A stretch of DNA of 48,308 nucleotides, from positions 1 to 48,308 of the forward strand of contig JADZAE010000041.1 in the NCBI GenBank assembly GCA_020852715.1. The letters are read 5' to 3'. This DNA comes from Deltaproteobacteria bacterium. Lineage in GTDB: Bacteria > Bdellovibrionota_C > UBA2361 > SZUA-149 > JADZAE01. This document shows positions 1 to 8,507 of this stretch, piece by piece. Each line of letters starts with the position of its first letter. Position 1 is the first letter of the stretch. The notes beneath the pieces were generated by a model that saw only the letters and a program-made list of their open reading frames with translations, was not told where the DNA came from and made no database searches. Both the position numbers and the translations under genes were made by a program.

Positions 1-74
1 CGTTGAATTATAAAACGCCTGCCATGGTACATGTACTATCATTGGCAGCGTGAATATTGTGTGTTAGGGTGCAT

Positions 75-150
75 GAGAGGAGTTATCCATAGGGTAGCGC
101 GCAGCTGGCTTTTGACAGCCTGAGCGCTACCCTGTGGGTAACTCCACCTC
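75..150. repeat. Long imperfect palindrome (hairpin)
   Basis: The left arm (about 75-100) and right arm (124-150) are near-perfect reverse complements. The core GGAGTTATCCATAGGGTAGC pairs with GCTACCCTGTGGGTAACTCC with two mismatches. The loop holds a second small stem (GCTG...CAGC), so the whole 76 bp can fold into one extended hairpin. No gene overlaps it. It may be a REP-type interspersed palindrome or a structured 3' end; a second copy was not seen in the window. Confidence 0.6.
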
Positions 151-171
151 TGTTTTTACTGTACGTTTTTT

Positions 172-198
172 CGGGGGAAGATCACCCCTCGTTTTTTT
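172..198 (+). terminator. Probable intrinsic terminator
   Basis: A GC stem (CGGGGG / CCCCTCG with one G-U pair, loop AAGATCA) is followed directly by seven Ts at 192-198. No convincing plus-strand gene lies between it and the window start, so it would end a transcript entering from the left. The rest of 1-254 holds only the palindrome at 75-150; no gene is supported there. Confidence 0.5.
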
Positions 199-254
199 GC
201 TAACCCAAATTGTAAAGAGATTTTTAGGAAACATGTTGTATCGATGTTGGTTAT

Positions 255-554
255 TTATTTTTCTTTTAGTTCTTTGTCCTCAGACGGGAGAAGGGGGCGC
301 GGGAATAAAAAGTCGAACAGTAAAAATATTGCTAACACCAAATAGGCAAACCAGCGATTTACAGCCAATAGGTATTGAATGAGTATAATCATCGTTAAGA
401 GTATAATAAATTGCCTTACTGGGTGCGCCGCACACCAATCTGTTACTTGCTTGCCACAAGATATGCACTGCAGGGGCTTTGACCATCTCCAACGAAAATT
501 TCTCATCCAGTAAGAGGCAGCGGTTTATCCGCAATATGGGCATTTATTTCTCAT
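255..554 (-). pseudogene. Small zinc-ribbon membrane protein, early in-frame stop
   Basis: The best start is the ATG at 554-552, preceded by an AAGGAA ribosome site. It encodes MRNKCPYCG and then meets TAA at 527-525. The same frame stays open after the stop: a second CxxCG (QCISCGK) follows, then a hydrophobic stretch that can form two membrane helices (around IILLTMIILIQYLLAV and YLVLAIFLLFDFLF). Two CxxC knuckles followed by membrane helices are common in small uncharacterised zinc-ribbon proteins, so the upstream knuckle is probably part of the original gene. The gene either carries a nonsense mutation at codon 10 or is now translated from the internal ATG at 506 (83 aa, one knuckle only, no good ribosome site). 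Function unknown. Confidence 0.5.
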
Positions 555-869
555 AGATCTTTCCTTCTAAAGTCCTGGGCTGTTTTGTAAACGGCACAAG
601 AACCTGGCGCCTGGAGGCCAAAACAAGGTCTCAGAGAGCGTGTTTTTGGTTTTTGAAGGAAGAGTCGCTTAAAATTTTCCTTAATTAAGGTAGGATTTAT
701 CAAGGGATATAATTTTTTTTGGATCAAATAAAATTTGCCAGGGCTTATTAAGCTAATAAAATTTTTTTATTAAAATTAATAAATTATCCACCCATATATA
801 TAATAACCAAATCAGCTAATATATTCTCTCCTTTATGCGAGGCAAAATGCGGTTGGAAAGGAGGAGGGG
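555..869. other. AT-rich intergenic region
   Basis: No gene is seen. From about 670 to 840 the sequence is strongly AT-rich with runs of A and T, as expected for a promoter region of the receiver-domain stub at 870. A 16-base motif at 629-644 (TCTCAGAGAGCGTGTT) recurs with one change at 969-984. Confidence 0.5.
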
Positions 870-995
870 ATGCCTGAGCAAACTTGCAGTGGAATTACCG
901 AGTTTGTTGTTGTTGACGACGAGCTGATGATTCTGGATTTGATGGGCATGGTTTTTGCGCGAACGAGTTCTCAGAGAGCATGTTGTTGCTCTTGA
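870..995 (+). pseudogene. Truncated response-regulator receiver domain
   Basis: The ATG at 870 follows a very strong ribosome site (GGAAAGGAGGAGGGG). The 41-codon product contains EFVVVDDELMILDLMGMVFA, which matches beta1-alpha1 of a CheY-like receiver domain, including the acidic pair DD. Similarity ends near residue 31 and the frame stops at 993-995, one base before the stop codon of the convergent phosphoesterase gene. A receiver domain needs about 120 residues and the phosphoacceptor Asp is missing, so this is a 5' stub. The break lies at a 16-base motif (969-984) also present at 629-644, which suggests a recombination junction. Confidence 0.6.
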
Positions 996-996
996 A

Positions 997-1863
997 TTAG
1001 CGTGTTTTAATTGTAATCAGGGTTATTTCCGGTGGGCAAAAAAGGCGGAGCTTGAGGCCGCCCCAGCCGAGGCCGGTGGAAACAAATAGCGGTATGTTAT
1101 CTAAGTAACTAAGGCCTCGGACATGAGTTCTTTGCTTGGTGCAAGTGATCAGAGGGAAATTAAACGGCAGGCATATTTGGCCGCCATGTGTGTGTCCGCA
1201 TAGAATTAAGTCATATTCACTGAGCAAGGCCTTATCTTTACTTAAGCTGATATCAGGGCTGTGCGAAAGTAGTATTTTAATTACCGGGTTATTATCACTT
1301 TGTGGAGTGTTAATTTGGCATTGCTCCAAGTCAGGATGCCCGCGCTTCCAGTCGTCTATTCCGGCGAGAAGTAACGAGAAGTTTTTGCTCCGATGCAAAC
1401 AAGTTCGGTTAATTAACCACTGAACTTGCTTGCTTAATAAGCGCATAATAGTGGCTTTACCTTCGAGATAATCGTGATTGCCGATGACACCATAAACGGG
1501 GCCACACTGAGAAAGAGGTTGGAGAAGTTGAGCAAAACGCGAGATGAGATCTTTCCCGGCACGATGATAGCTGACGGTCGGAGCCCTTTTTAGTGTCAGT
1601 TCATTTTTATAGTAATGCCTAAGTCCTGTGGGGCTGACTTGTATGTAATCGCCGGTGAGGACGCTAAACTCTGGCTTTAGCGAAAGGGCAAGATCGATAA
1701 TGGCTTCTATGTAGGAGTCTTTTGTCCAAGGCCCATAGTGAAAGTCTGTAAGTTGAACGAAGCGAAAATTATTCAGATCGACAGGAAACGCACTGCTACA
1801 AATATCTAAGTGAGCGATATTAACAGGCTTTCGTTTCTCAATATGTAAAGAGGTCTTGAACAT
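997..1863 (-). CDS. Calcineurin-like metallophosphoesterase
   Basis: 288 aa. All the metal-binding blocks of the metallophosphoesterase superfamily are present in order: QLTDFHYG (D40, H42), VLTGDYIQ (D72), VIGNHDYL, LLSHSPDI and CGHTHGGQICLP. This layout matches the YaeI/YkuE-like branch, which includes phosphodiesterases and the LpxG-type UDP-2,3-diacylglucosamine hydrolases of lipid A synthesis. The substrate cannot be assigned from sequence. There is no clear signal peptide or long membrane segment. It stands alone, convergent with the receiver-domain stub and divergent from the small gene at 2008. Confidence 0.85.
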   Translation of the reverse strand: MFKTSLHIEKRKPVNIAHLDICSSAFPVDLNNFRFVQLTDFHYGPWTKDSYIEAIIDLALSLKPEFSVLTGDYIQVSPTGLRHYYKNELTLKRAPTVSYHRAGKDLISRFAQLLQPLSQCGPVYGVIGNHDYLEGKATIMRLLSKQVQWLINRTCLHRSKNFSLLLAGIDDWKRGHPDLEQCQINTPQSDNNPVIKILLSHSPDISLSKDKALLSEYDLILCGHTHGGQICLPFNFPLITCTKQRTHVRGLSYLDNIPLFVSTGLGWGGLKLRLFCPPEITLITIKTR

Positions 1864-2007
1864 ATGATTACAGATAGCAACAGTTTCGAACTACAGGCAA
1901 GGTGTTTATAGAAAAATTTAGTTAAACCTGAAGCATTCTAAAGAAAAGCCCTGATTAGTAGACACAGTTTGTTTTTAAGGGGTTTATTAACAAGTAAGGG
2001 GGATCAG

Positions 2008-2346
2008 GTGTTTGAAGTGATTAACAGGCTTAACGATTCATTAGATGAGTTGGAGAAGTCCATTCAAGTAGCGAAGAAGGCATTGCTTTCCAGAAAAGAA
2101 GTTCCCTTGGATTTAGTCCGGCGCGTAGAAAGTTATGAAAGCATCATCGGAAAACAGCGGTTGCTGTCCGAAGAGCTGCTAACTTTGGTTATCAATGCCA
2201 AGTGGGATGATGTTGCCAGGCATGTAAAGCTGATTAATGGCTTATCAGCGATGATTCATGAAGATGCCAATTCGCTCTTAAGTAATTTAGAAATTGAGGT
2301 TGTCCCCGGGCCGATTCCGCGCAACATAGATACCTCGCTTAACTAG
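2008..2346 (+). CDS. Small helical protein, unknown function
   Basis: Start chosen at GTG 2008-2010, which has AAGGGGG just upstream; a TTG at 1969 in the same frame has no such site. The product is 112 aa, charged and almost entirely helix-forming, with heptad-like spacing in the first half (INRLNDSLDELEKSIQVAKKA) and no cysteines, signal or membrane segment. Length, helical layout and a spaced pattern (E-YE-IIG then K-DDVARH-KLINGLSAM) resemble the protein at 10629-10964, so the two may be distant paralogues. It is not a family I recognise; an adaptor or coiled-coil regulator would fit the shape, but that is inference. Confidence 0.6.
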   Translation: MFEVINRLNDSLDELEKSIQVAKKALLSRKEVPLDLVRRVESYESIIGKQRLLSEELLTLVINAKWDDVARHVKLINGLSAMIHEDANSLLSNLEIEVVPGPIPRNIDTSLN

Positions 2347-2423
2347 ATTAAAAATAGATTTCATTCTGCCGGTAACGGCACGCGTCCTGTCGAAGTTGAG
2401 ATGTGAGCAAAACCAAAAGGAAA

Positions 2424-3140
2424 CTAAATCCCGCGTGGAGGGAGAAAACAAGTATCCCCCTCCTTGTCGGAATCACTCACTCCATACTCTTGCAGGTAAT
2501 CAAAAATTTGATCTTTCTGCTCAGTGGAGAGAGTCATCAGAGAACAACCATCGCTCAAATACTCCACGATGTCGTGGAGGGTAATCAGCGGATAGACATT
2601 CAAACCATAATCCTCTTTTACCTCTTGCACCGCCGAGAGCTCGCCTTTGCCGCGCTCGCAGCGGTCAACCAAGACTATCAGCCCTTCAATGGAGGCATCT
2701 GCGCGGAGCTTGAGTAAAGGAACTGTCTCCTTTACTGTGGGGCCGACGGTGATCACGTCATCAATCATGATCACTTTGTTGCCATCTTGAAGCTGTTTGC
2801 CCATCAGACTGCCACCTTCTCCGTGATCCTTGGATTCCTCTCGGTTAAAAGGAACTTCCATATCACACCGATGGTCACGGCTCAGGGCAATGGCTGTGCT
2901 TGTAGCTAACGGTATGTCTTTGTACGCGGGGCCAAAGATGGCATCGCAGTGATGCAAGCCAAGTGTGACAATATGCTCGGCATAAAAAGAACCAAGCGCC
3001 GATAACGCATATCCGCTGCTAAACTTACCGGTGTTTACAAAATACGGGGATTTGCGGCCGGACTTCAGGGTAAACTCTCCAAAGAGCAGTGCCTTGGAAA
3101 TCAGCATTAGGTCGATTAACTTCTCTTGATAGTTTCTCAT
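2424..3140 (-). CDS. pyrE: Orotate phosphoribosyltransferase
   Basis: 238 aa, starting at ATG 3140-3138 with AGAGGAG upstream; an upstream in-frame ATG at 3212 lacks a ribosome site. It converts orotate and PRPP to orotidine 5'-phosphate in pyrimidine synthesis. The PRPP-binding loop is clear as VIMIDDVITVGPTVKE; the usual loop reads DDVITAGT, so VGPT is a mild variant. The substrate-pocket stretch FGEFTLKSGRKSPYFVNTG and the FGPAYKDIPLA block are typical. It is slightly longer than the usual 210-220 aa because of a C-terminal tail of about 20 residues. It stands alone, with a perfect inverted repeat 77 bp upstream that may be an operator. Confidence 0.92.
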   Translation of the reverse strand: MRNYQEKLIDLMLISKALLFGEFTLKSGRKSPYFVNTGKFSSGYALSALGSFYAEHIVTLGLHHCDAIFGPAYKDIPLATSTAIALSRDHRCDMEVPFNREESKDHGEGGSLMGKQLQDGNKVIMIDDVITVGPTVKETVPLLKLRADASIEGLIVLVDRCERGKGELSAVQEVKEDYGLNVYPLITLHDIVEYLSDGCSLMTLSTEQKDQIFDYLQEYGVSDSDKEGDTCFLPPRGI

Positions 3141-3216
3141 AACAACTCCTCTGATTAGGCTAAGGCCTCCGAAGTCGGATGGAACTATGGTTGGAACAAA
3201 AACCATTCTCACATCT

Positions 3217-3236
3217 CGTGATAATGGTTTATCACG
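3217..3236. promoter_or_regulatory. Perfect inverted repeat upstream of pyrE
   Basis: CGTGATAA-TGGT-TTATCACG has perfect 8-bp arms with a 4-bp spacer, 77 bp upstream of the pyrE start. This is the shape of a dimeric regulator site or a short leader hairpin. No T-run follows on either strand, so a terminator is less likely. The bound factor is unknown. Confidence 0.45.
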
Positions 3237-3454
3237 AAAAGAATTTGTTCCGCTCGGGGGGAAAGTTAAAGAACGGGTCGCCGAAAATGGCCTTGATGAA
3301 TTTCAATAGTATTTAAATGCTGCTGAGTAAAGGGGGGTAGTGAAATAGTGTTTTATAGAAGGTTGGTGGCGCTTGCGCGTGATCATGGTGGCATCACGGG
3401 TTAGTATTCACTACGCGTGCAGGCGAGTGGAGCTTGTGGAATGCGTGTCTTTTT

Positions 3455-5896
3455 TTAAACAACGAAGTTTACCAGCCGCTTGGGCACGTAAACCTCTTTT
3501 TTTATATTTTTGCCTTCGAGATAGCTTTGCACTTTGGCATTTTCTTTGGCTAGTGCGAGGATGTCTTCTTTGCTGGCATTGGTGCTGACTTCTATAGTGT
3601 CGCGAAGTTTGCCGCCCACTTGAAGAGCAATGGTTATTGTATCCAGCTGGCAAAGCGCTTCGTCGTATTTTGGCCACTGAGCATAAGCCAGCGTTTGCTT
3701 GTGCCCAAGCTTTTCCCAGAGCTCTTCGCAAAGGTGCGGAGCAAAGGGCGCTAACAATAAAACCAAAGACTCTGCAACGTGCTTAGCAATGCTAGGCTGC
3801 TCTTGAGCGAAGTTTAAAAGGCTCATCAGCGACGCAATGGCTGTGTGATAGCGCATTGCTTCCAGATCTTCTGTCACTTTTTTAATTGTTCTGTGTAGCT
3901 GCTTTTCTAGTTCGTCAGGGGTCGCGGTGCGCGCATCGACAATTTTTACCGACAAGTTCCCTTCGGGACCAATGATCAACGTCCAAACGCGACTTAAGAA
4001 ACGGTAAACGCCGCCAACCGACTGTGTGTTCCAAGGCTTAACTTGCTCCAGCGGCCCCATGAACATTTCATACATGCGAAGTGTGTCCGCGCCCTGTTCT
4101 TTGATGATAAGATCCGGATTTACGACATTGCCGCGAGACTTGGACATTTTCTGCATGTCTTCGCCAAGAATCATTCCTTGGTTTACTAATTTTTGAAATG
4201 GTTCTCTGGTGGAAACTAGCCCTAAGTCATAGAGCATATGATGCCAGAAGCGCGCATAGAGTAAATGCAGCACAGCGTGTTCAACGCCGCCGACATAGAG
4301 GTCAACAGGCATCCAATACTTTTCTTTTTCTGCATCCCACGCCTTATTGTTATTTAGCGCATCAACAAAGCGCAGATAATACCAACAACTCCCAGCCCAT
4401 TGCGGCATGGTGTTGGTTTCGCGTTGCGCCGGTTTTCCGGTGGCCGGATCTGTGGTGTTCACCCAGTCAGTGGCTCTAGCTAATGGCGGCTCGCCGTTTT
4501 CAGTTGGTTGATAATTTTCTACAGCAGGAAGCTCCAGCGGCAGCTCTGATTCATTAATGAGTTTGGGCCCATCCTCTGTGAGAATGATAGGAAAGGGCTC
4601 TCCCCAATAGCGCTGGCGGCTAAATATCCAATCACGTAGCTTGTATTTTACCGAACGTGTTCCTAGCTTTTGCTCTTCAACCCACTTGGTCATTTTCTCT
4701 TTAGCTTCCGGGACTGGAAGGCCATTTAAGAAACAGGAATTAACCAGTAAACCATCGCCTTCATAGGCGACTTCTGAAATATCTCCCCCCGAGACTACCT
4801 CGATAATTGGCAGTTTATATTTTTTGGCAAAATCATAGTCACGCTGGTCATGAGCAGGCACAGCCATAATTGCACCCGTGCCGTATGAGATGAGTACATA
4901 GTCTGCTACATAAATGGGAATAGGCCGACCATTGGCCGGATTAATGGCGTAGGCGCCAGTAAAAACGCCAGTTTTCTTGGTCGCTTCTTCTTGGCGCAGT
5001 CTATCACTTTTGTTTTTTGCCGTGTTTACATAAGCGATCACCTCGTCTTTTTTGTCGGCGCTGGTTATTTGCTCCACCAAAGGATGCTCAGGTGCAAGCA
5101 CACAATAGGTCGCGCCAAACAAAGTATCCGGTCTTGTCGTATAAACTTCAAAGGTTAAATCAGCATTGTCTTTGATAGAAAACTTAAGCTGCGCTCCTTC
5201 GCTGCGGCCAATCCAGTTTCGCTGCATGTCTTTAATGCCTTCAGGCCAGTCCAGCGTATCGAGGGTGGAAAGCAGGCTCTCTGCATATTCAGTGATGCGC
5301 AGCACCCACTGTCGCATCGGTTTTCTGATAACGTCGTGGCCGCCACGCTCGCTTTTGCCATCTATCACTTCTTCGTTAGCCAGCACTGTGCCCAAAGCCG
5401 GGCACCAGTTTACAGGAATTTCGTCTTCGTAAGCTAAGCCTTTTTTGTAAAGTTGCATAAAAATCCACTGCGTCCATTTATAATAATCAGCGTTGCAGGT
5501 GGATACTTCACGATCCCAATCATAAGAGAAGCCCAGTGACTGAAGCTGTTCGCGGAAGCGGTCGATGTTTTGCTTGGTTTTTACTGCTGGGTGAGTTCCT
5601 GTTTCTAAGGCGTATTGTTCAGCGGGAAGACCAAAAGCGTCAAAGCCCATGGGATGAAGCACATTAAAGCCTTGCATTCTTTTATAGCGCGACATGATGT
5701 CTGTGGCTGTATATCCCTCGGGGTGGCCGACATGAAGTCCTTCGCCCGATGGGTAGGGGAACATATCAAGGGCATAAAATTTTGGCTTAGAATGGTTTAC
5801 TTCGCATTTGAAGGTTTTGTTTTCCACCCAGTATCTTTGCCACTTCTTTTCAACGGCATTATGATTATAGCGATTGCTTGGCTTCTGCTCTTCCAT
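3455..5896 (-). CDS. leuS: Leucyl-tRNA synthetase
   Basis: 813 aa class I aminoacyl-tRNA synthetase that charges tRNA-Leu. The HIGH signature appears as HVGH (55-58, in [20 protein letters not shown]) and the second signature as KMSKS (in [12 protein letters not shown]). Between them sits the CP1 editing domain, with [12 protein letters not shown] and the [19 protein letters not shown] block whose Asp contacts mischarged amino acids. The anticodon-binding and C-terminal domains are complete. The start has an ideal ribosome site (TAGGAGGAAC-ATG), and a TATAAT-like -10 lies in the upstream gap. It is divergent from lptE; in Escherichia coli the two are co-directional neighbours, so adjacency is kept but orientation is not. 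Confidence 0.97.
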   Translation of the reverse strand: MEEQKPSNRYNHNAVEKKWQRYWVENKTFKCEVNHSKPKFYALDMFPYPSGEGLHVGHPEGYTATDIMSRYKRMQGFNVLHPMGFDAFGLPAEQYALETGTHPAVKTKQNIDRFREQLQSLGFSYDWDREVSTCNADYYKWTQWIFMQLYKKGLAYEDEIPVNWCPALGTVLANEEVIDGKSERGGHDVIRKPMRQWVLRITEYAESLLSTLDTLDWPEGIKDMQRNWIGRSEGAQLKFSIKDNADLTFEVYTTRPDTLFGATYCVLAPEHPLVEQITSADKKDEVIAYVNTAKNKSDRLRQEEATKKTGVFTGAYAINPANGRPIPIYVADYVLISYGTGAIMAVPAHDQRDYDFAKKYKLPIIEVVSGGDISEVAYEGDGLLVNSCFLNGLPVPEAKEKMTKWVEEQKLGTRSVKYKLRDWIFSRQRYWGEPFPIILTEDGPKLINESELPLELPAVENYQPTENGEPPLARATDWVNTTDPATGKPAQRETNTMPQWAGSCWYYLRFVDALNNNKAWDAEKEKYWMPVDLYVGGVEHAVLHLLYARFWHHMLYDLGLVSTREPFQKLVNQGMILGEDMQKMSKSRGNVVNPDLIIKEQGADTLRMYEMFMGPLEQVKPWNTQSVGGVYRFLSRVWTLIIGPEGNLSVKIVDARTATPDELEKQLHRTIKKVTEDLEAMRYHTAIASLMSLLNFAQEQPSIAKHVAESLVLLLAPFAPHLCEELWEKLGHKQTLAYAQWPKYDEALCQLDTITIALQVGGKLRDTIEVSTNASKEDILALAKENAKVQSYLEGKNIKKEVYVPKRLVNFVV

Positions 5897-6092
5897 GTTC
5901 CTCCTAAATTAGAAATCGATAGGGATGAAAGTAGCACAATTAATTATAATTGCTAAGAGGGGAAAAGCCGCAGCAAAATACTAGTGAAATAACCTGCTTT
6001 ATATCAAGGCGTAGTTGCCGATTGCCTGAGAAGGCTAGAATAAGTAAGGTGGCCTTATTGTTAATCGCTAATCTGAATATTTTGGAACTGAA

Positions 6093-6686
6093 ATGATAAA
6101 ACACTTAAAACTTTTAACAATTGTGGTCTGTCTGCTCATGAGCAGCTGTGGCTATCGTTTCCAAGGCGGCACTTCAGTGCTGCCTGATGACATTAAGACC
6201 GTTTATATCCCTTTGGTTGAGAATGAGACAGCTGAGCCTGGTGTGGCGATAGCTTTTACCGAAATTCTCAAAAACAGATTTGATCGTTACGGCATTGTTA
6301 AGGTCGTGGAGAGAAAAGAACTAGCCGATTCTATTTTTAAGGTCAAGGTCGTTGATGTAAAAAGCGTACCCAAGGGCACCAGCAGTAACACAGATATCGA
6401 AGTGGAAATGCAGCTAACTATGGTGGTTAACGCCGAGCTTACTCGCAAGAACGGGCAAATATTATGGAAGCAAAATAACTTTGCAGCTAGCGATGACTTC
6501 GGCAGCACCACAGACACCGTTGTTACCACAAGCGCCAGTTTCTCCTCCGGCGGCATTGGCGCCGGGCAATTAGATAATATGGGCTCGCGCGAGGTTGCGC
6601 GTGGGCAGTCAGCTGAGACGATGAATTCACTGATGGAGGAAATGGGGAGGCAGCTTTACATTTCCTCTGTCGCTGCCGACTTTTAA
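6093..6686 (+). CDS. lptE: LPS-assembly lipoprotein LptE
   Basis: 197 aa. The signal peptide ends in lipobox LMSSC with C19 as the lipidated residue. The mature start CGYRFQGG is the LptE hallmark, followed by the conserved block VYIPLVENETAEPGV and a C-terminal helical stretch. LptE sits inside the LptD barrel at the outer membrane and helps insert LPS. The gene is close to the leuS start (divergent), a neighbourhood known from other bacteria. It is directly followed by the palindrome at 6685-6810. Confidence 0.88.
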   Translation: MIKHLKLLTIVVCLLMSSCGYRFQGGTSVLPDDIKTVYIPLVENETAEPGVAIAFTEILKNRFDRYGIVKVVERKELADSIFKVKVVDVKSVPKGTSSNTDIEVEMQLTMVVNAELTRKNGQILWKQNNFAASDDFGSTTDTVVTTSASFSSGGIGAGQLDNMGSREVARGQSAETMNSLMEEMGRQLYISSVAADF

Positions 6687-6810
6687 ATTTGGGGTGATTT
6701 TGGGCGGATACTTCGTTGGACTGCGCGGCTTCGCTGCTCATTTACAATTAGTAAACTCCGCTGCTCGTCGCTTGTCCTCCTAGTCTCCGCCTCAAACTCG
6801 CCCCAAATTT
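6685..6810. repeat. 126-bp imperfect palindrome
   Basis: Outer arms AAATTTGGGG (6685-6694) and CCCCAAATTT (6801-6810) are perfect. Pairing continues inward with mismatches through GCGGA/TCCGC, GGAC/GTCC and CGCTGCTC-type blocks to the centre, GTTTAC-like arms around AATTA. The first bases overlap the lptE stop codon. It could act as a bidirectional 3' end, but no T-run is present, so an interspersed palindromic repeat is the simpler reading. Confidence 0.65.
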
Positions 6811-7069
6811 AACCTGTTTAGGCTCGCCAACGCAGCTGCCTCGAACTCTACTCAAACTTGCCCGTCCTTATATAAACATGCTTGGCGGCGATTTTCCCTC
6901 GTAGCGGCGATCGGCGCATCGTGCCACCATTTGGAACAGGACGTTTCCAGTAACATTTAAGCTAGGAAACTAGTCCTTGAAATAAAGGGGTTATCTGGTA
7001 TATCGTCAAAGTCTAGCGTTTGCTCCGAGATCTAGCGGGCGGCATAAAAAATATAATAAAGCTCAGTTT
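6811..7069. other. Gene-free region upstream of glyQS
   Basis: No open frame with family likeness is seen on either strand. The sequence is of mixed composition, becoming AT-rich in the last 40 bases before the glyQS start. No T-box or clear -35/-10 pair was recognised. Confidence 0.4.
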
Positions 7070-8479
7070 ATGGATTTACAAGACATTGTTTCATTTTGTA
7101 AAAGGCGTGGTTTTATTTATCCGTCATCAGAGATTTATGGCGGCCTTCCGGGGGTCTATGACTACGGCCCCTATGGCATTGAGCTAAAAAACAATGTCGC
7201 CGCTGCCTGGTGGAAGCACGTCGTCCATAACAACCCCGACGTGGTGGGTATAGATAGCGGGATTTTTATGCACCCTATGACTTGGAAGGCATCGGGGCAT
7301 TTGGATAACTTCGACGATGCGCAGATGGACTGCAAGAAGTGCAAAGCCAGAATCCGCGCCGATATCATGCTGGAAAAGTATGGCGTCAATGCCGATAAGT
7401 TTACAGTCGATGAGATTAATCAAACCGTTCAGAAACTTAGAGAGGATAAGGTTCAGATTAAATGCCCCGAGTGCGGAAGCACTGAGCTTACCGAAGCTAG
7501 GCGCTTTAATCTGATGGTTAAGAGCAATCTTGGCTCGCCGACAGAAGCCATTACTGATGAAAACGTAGTTTATGCTCGCGCCGAAACTTGCCAAGGTATT
7601 TACCTCAATTACAAGAATATTCTTAACTCCACGCGCCAAAAGGTCCCGTTTGGTATAGCGCAAATCGGTAAGGCGTTTAGAAATGAGATAGTAGTTAAGC
7701 AGTTTATTTTCAGAACACGCGAGTTTGAGCAAATGGAGATGCAGTATTTTGTGCATCCGGATGACGCCGGCAAAGTGTTTGAGCGCTGGCGCCAGGCGCG
7801 TTGGGATTGGTATGTGGAGTTTGGCATAGATCCTAGCCATATGCGCTGGTATGAGCACCAGAAGCTAGCGCATTACGCAAGCGCCGCTTTTGATATCGAA
7901 TATGATTTTCAGGCGCTCGGTGGGTTTAGAGAGGTAGAGGGGTTACACATGCGCGGCGATTGGGATTTATCGCAGCATCAGAAGTTTTCTAAAGAAAAGC
8001 TTGAATACTTCGACCCTGTCCGTAATATCAATTTTATTCCTAATGTCGTGGAAACCTCAGCGGGACTTAACCGCGGTAGCTTGGTTTTTATGCATGAAGC
8101 CTTAAAAGAAGAACAGCTGCCTAACGACAGTAAGCGCACGGTGCTGAAAATCGACCCGCGGCTAGCCCCGGTCAAAATCGCCGTGTTCCCACTTTTGGCT
8201 AATAAGCCGGCGCTGATCGAATTAGCCGAAAAGGTATTTAGAAGCCTCAACAAAAAACACCACTGTGAGTTTGACGACAACGGCAACATCGGAAAACGTT
8301 ATCGCCGCCAAGATGAAATCGGCACGCCTTATTGCGTGACCGTGGATTTTTCATCTACCGGCGAGCAAGCCGAAAATGCCGGCACAGTGACCATTCGTAA
8401 CCGCGACACCATGCAACAAGACCGCGTGGGGTTAGACCAGCTAGACCAGTGGTTTGCCGATAAATTGCCTGTGTTGTGA
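7070..8479 (+). CDS. glyQS: Glycyl-tRNA synthetase, alpha2 type
   Basis: 469 aa class II synthetase charging tRNA-Gly as a homodimer. This is the single-chain type found in archaea, eukaryotes and part of the bacteria, not the alpha2beta2 GlyQ/GlyS enzyme of E. coli. Visible blocks are the N-terminal RRGFIYPSSEIYGGLPGVYDYGP-type segment, the WKASGHLDNFDD segment, an inserted zinc-knuckle-like region (CKKC, then CPEC about 80 residues later), motif 2 (FGIAQIGKAFRNEI), and motif 3 (ETSAGLNRGSLVFMHEAL). The C-terminal anticodon-binding domain begins near KIDPRLAPVKIAVFPL. The ribosome site is weak. No partner genes adjoin it. Confidence 0.95.
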   Translation: MDLQDIVSFCKRRGFIYPSSEIYGGLPGVYDYGPYGIELKNNVAAAWWKHVVHNNPDVVGIDSGIFMHPMTWKASGHLDNFDDAQMDCKKCKARIRADIMLEKYGVNADKFTVDEINQTVQKLREDKVQIKCPECGSTELTEARRFNLMVKSNLGSPTEAITDENVVYARAETCQGIYLNYKNILNSTRQKVPFGIAQIGKAFRNEIVVKQFIFRTREFEQMEMQYFVHPDDAGKVFERWRQARWDWYVEFGIDPSHMRWYEHQKLAHYASAAFDIEYDFQALGGFREVEGLHMRGDWDLSQHQKFSKEKLEYFDPVRNINFIPNVVETSAGLNRGSLVFMHEALKEEQLPNDSKRTVLKIDPRLAPVKIAVFPLLANKPALIELAEKVFRSLNKKHHCEFDDNGNIGKRYRRQDEIGTPYCVTVDFSSTGEQAENAGTVTIRNRDTMQQDRVGLDQLDQWFADKLPVL

Positions 8480-8507
8480 GGGGACTGTTGATCCTCCCAA
8501 AAACATT

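Noticed and set aside
134..382. Plus-strand open frame of 82 codons
   Set aside because: No ribosome site and no family likeness; it runs through the palindrome and terminator and lies opposite the zinc-ribbon gene.
670..840. Possible replication origin (AT-rich region with TTATCCACC and TTATCCATA nearby)
   Set aside because: Only one or two loose DnaA-box matches and no dnaA, dnaN or gidA genes; a promoter region is simpler.
7184..7858. 224-codon minus-strand frame inside glyQS
   Set aside because: Antisense shadow of a strongly conserved gene.
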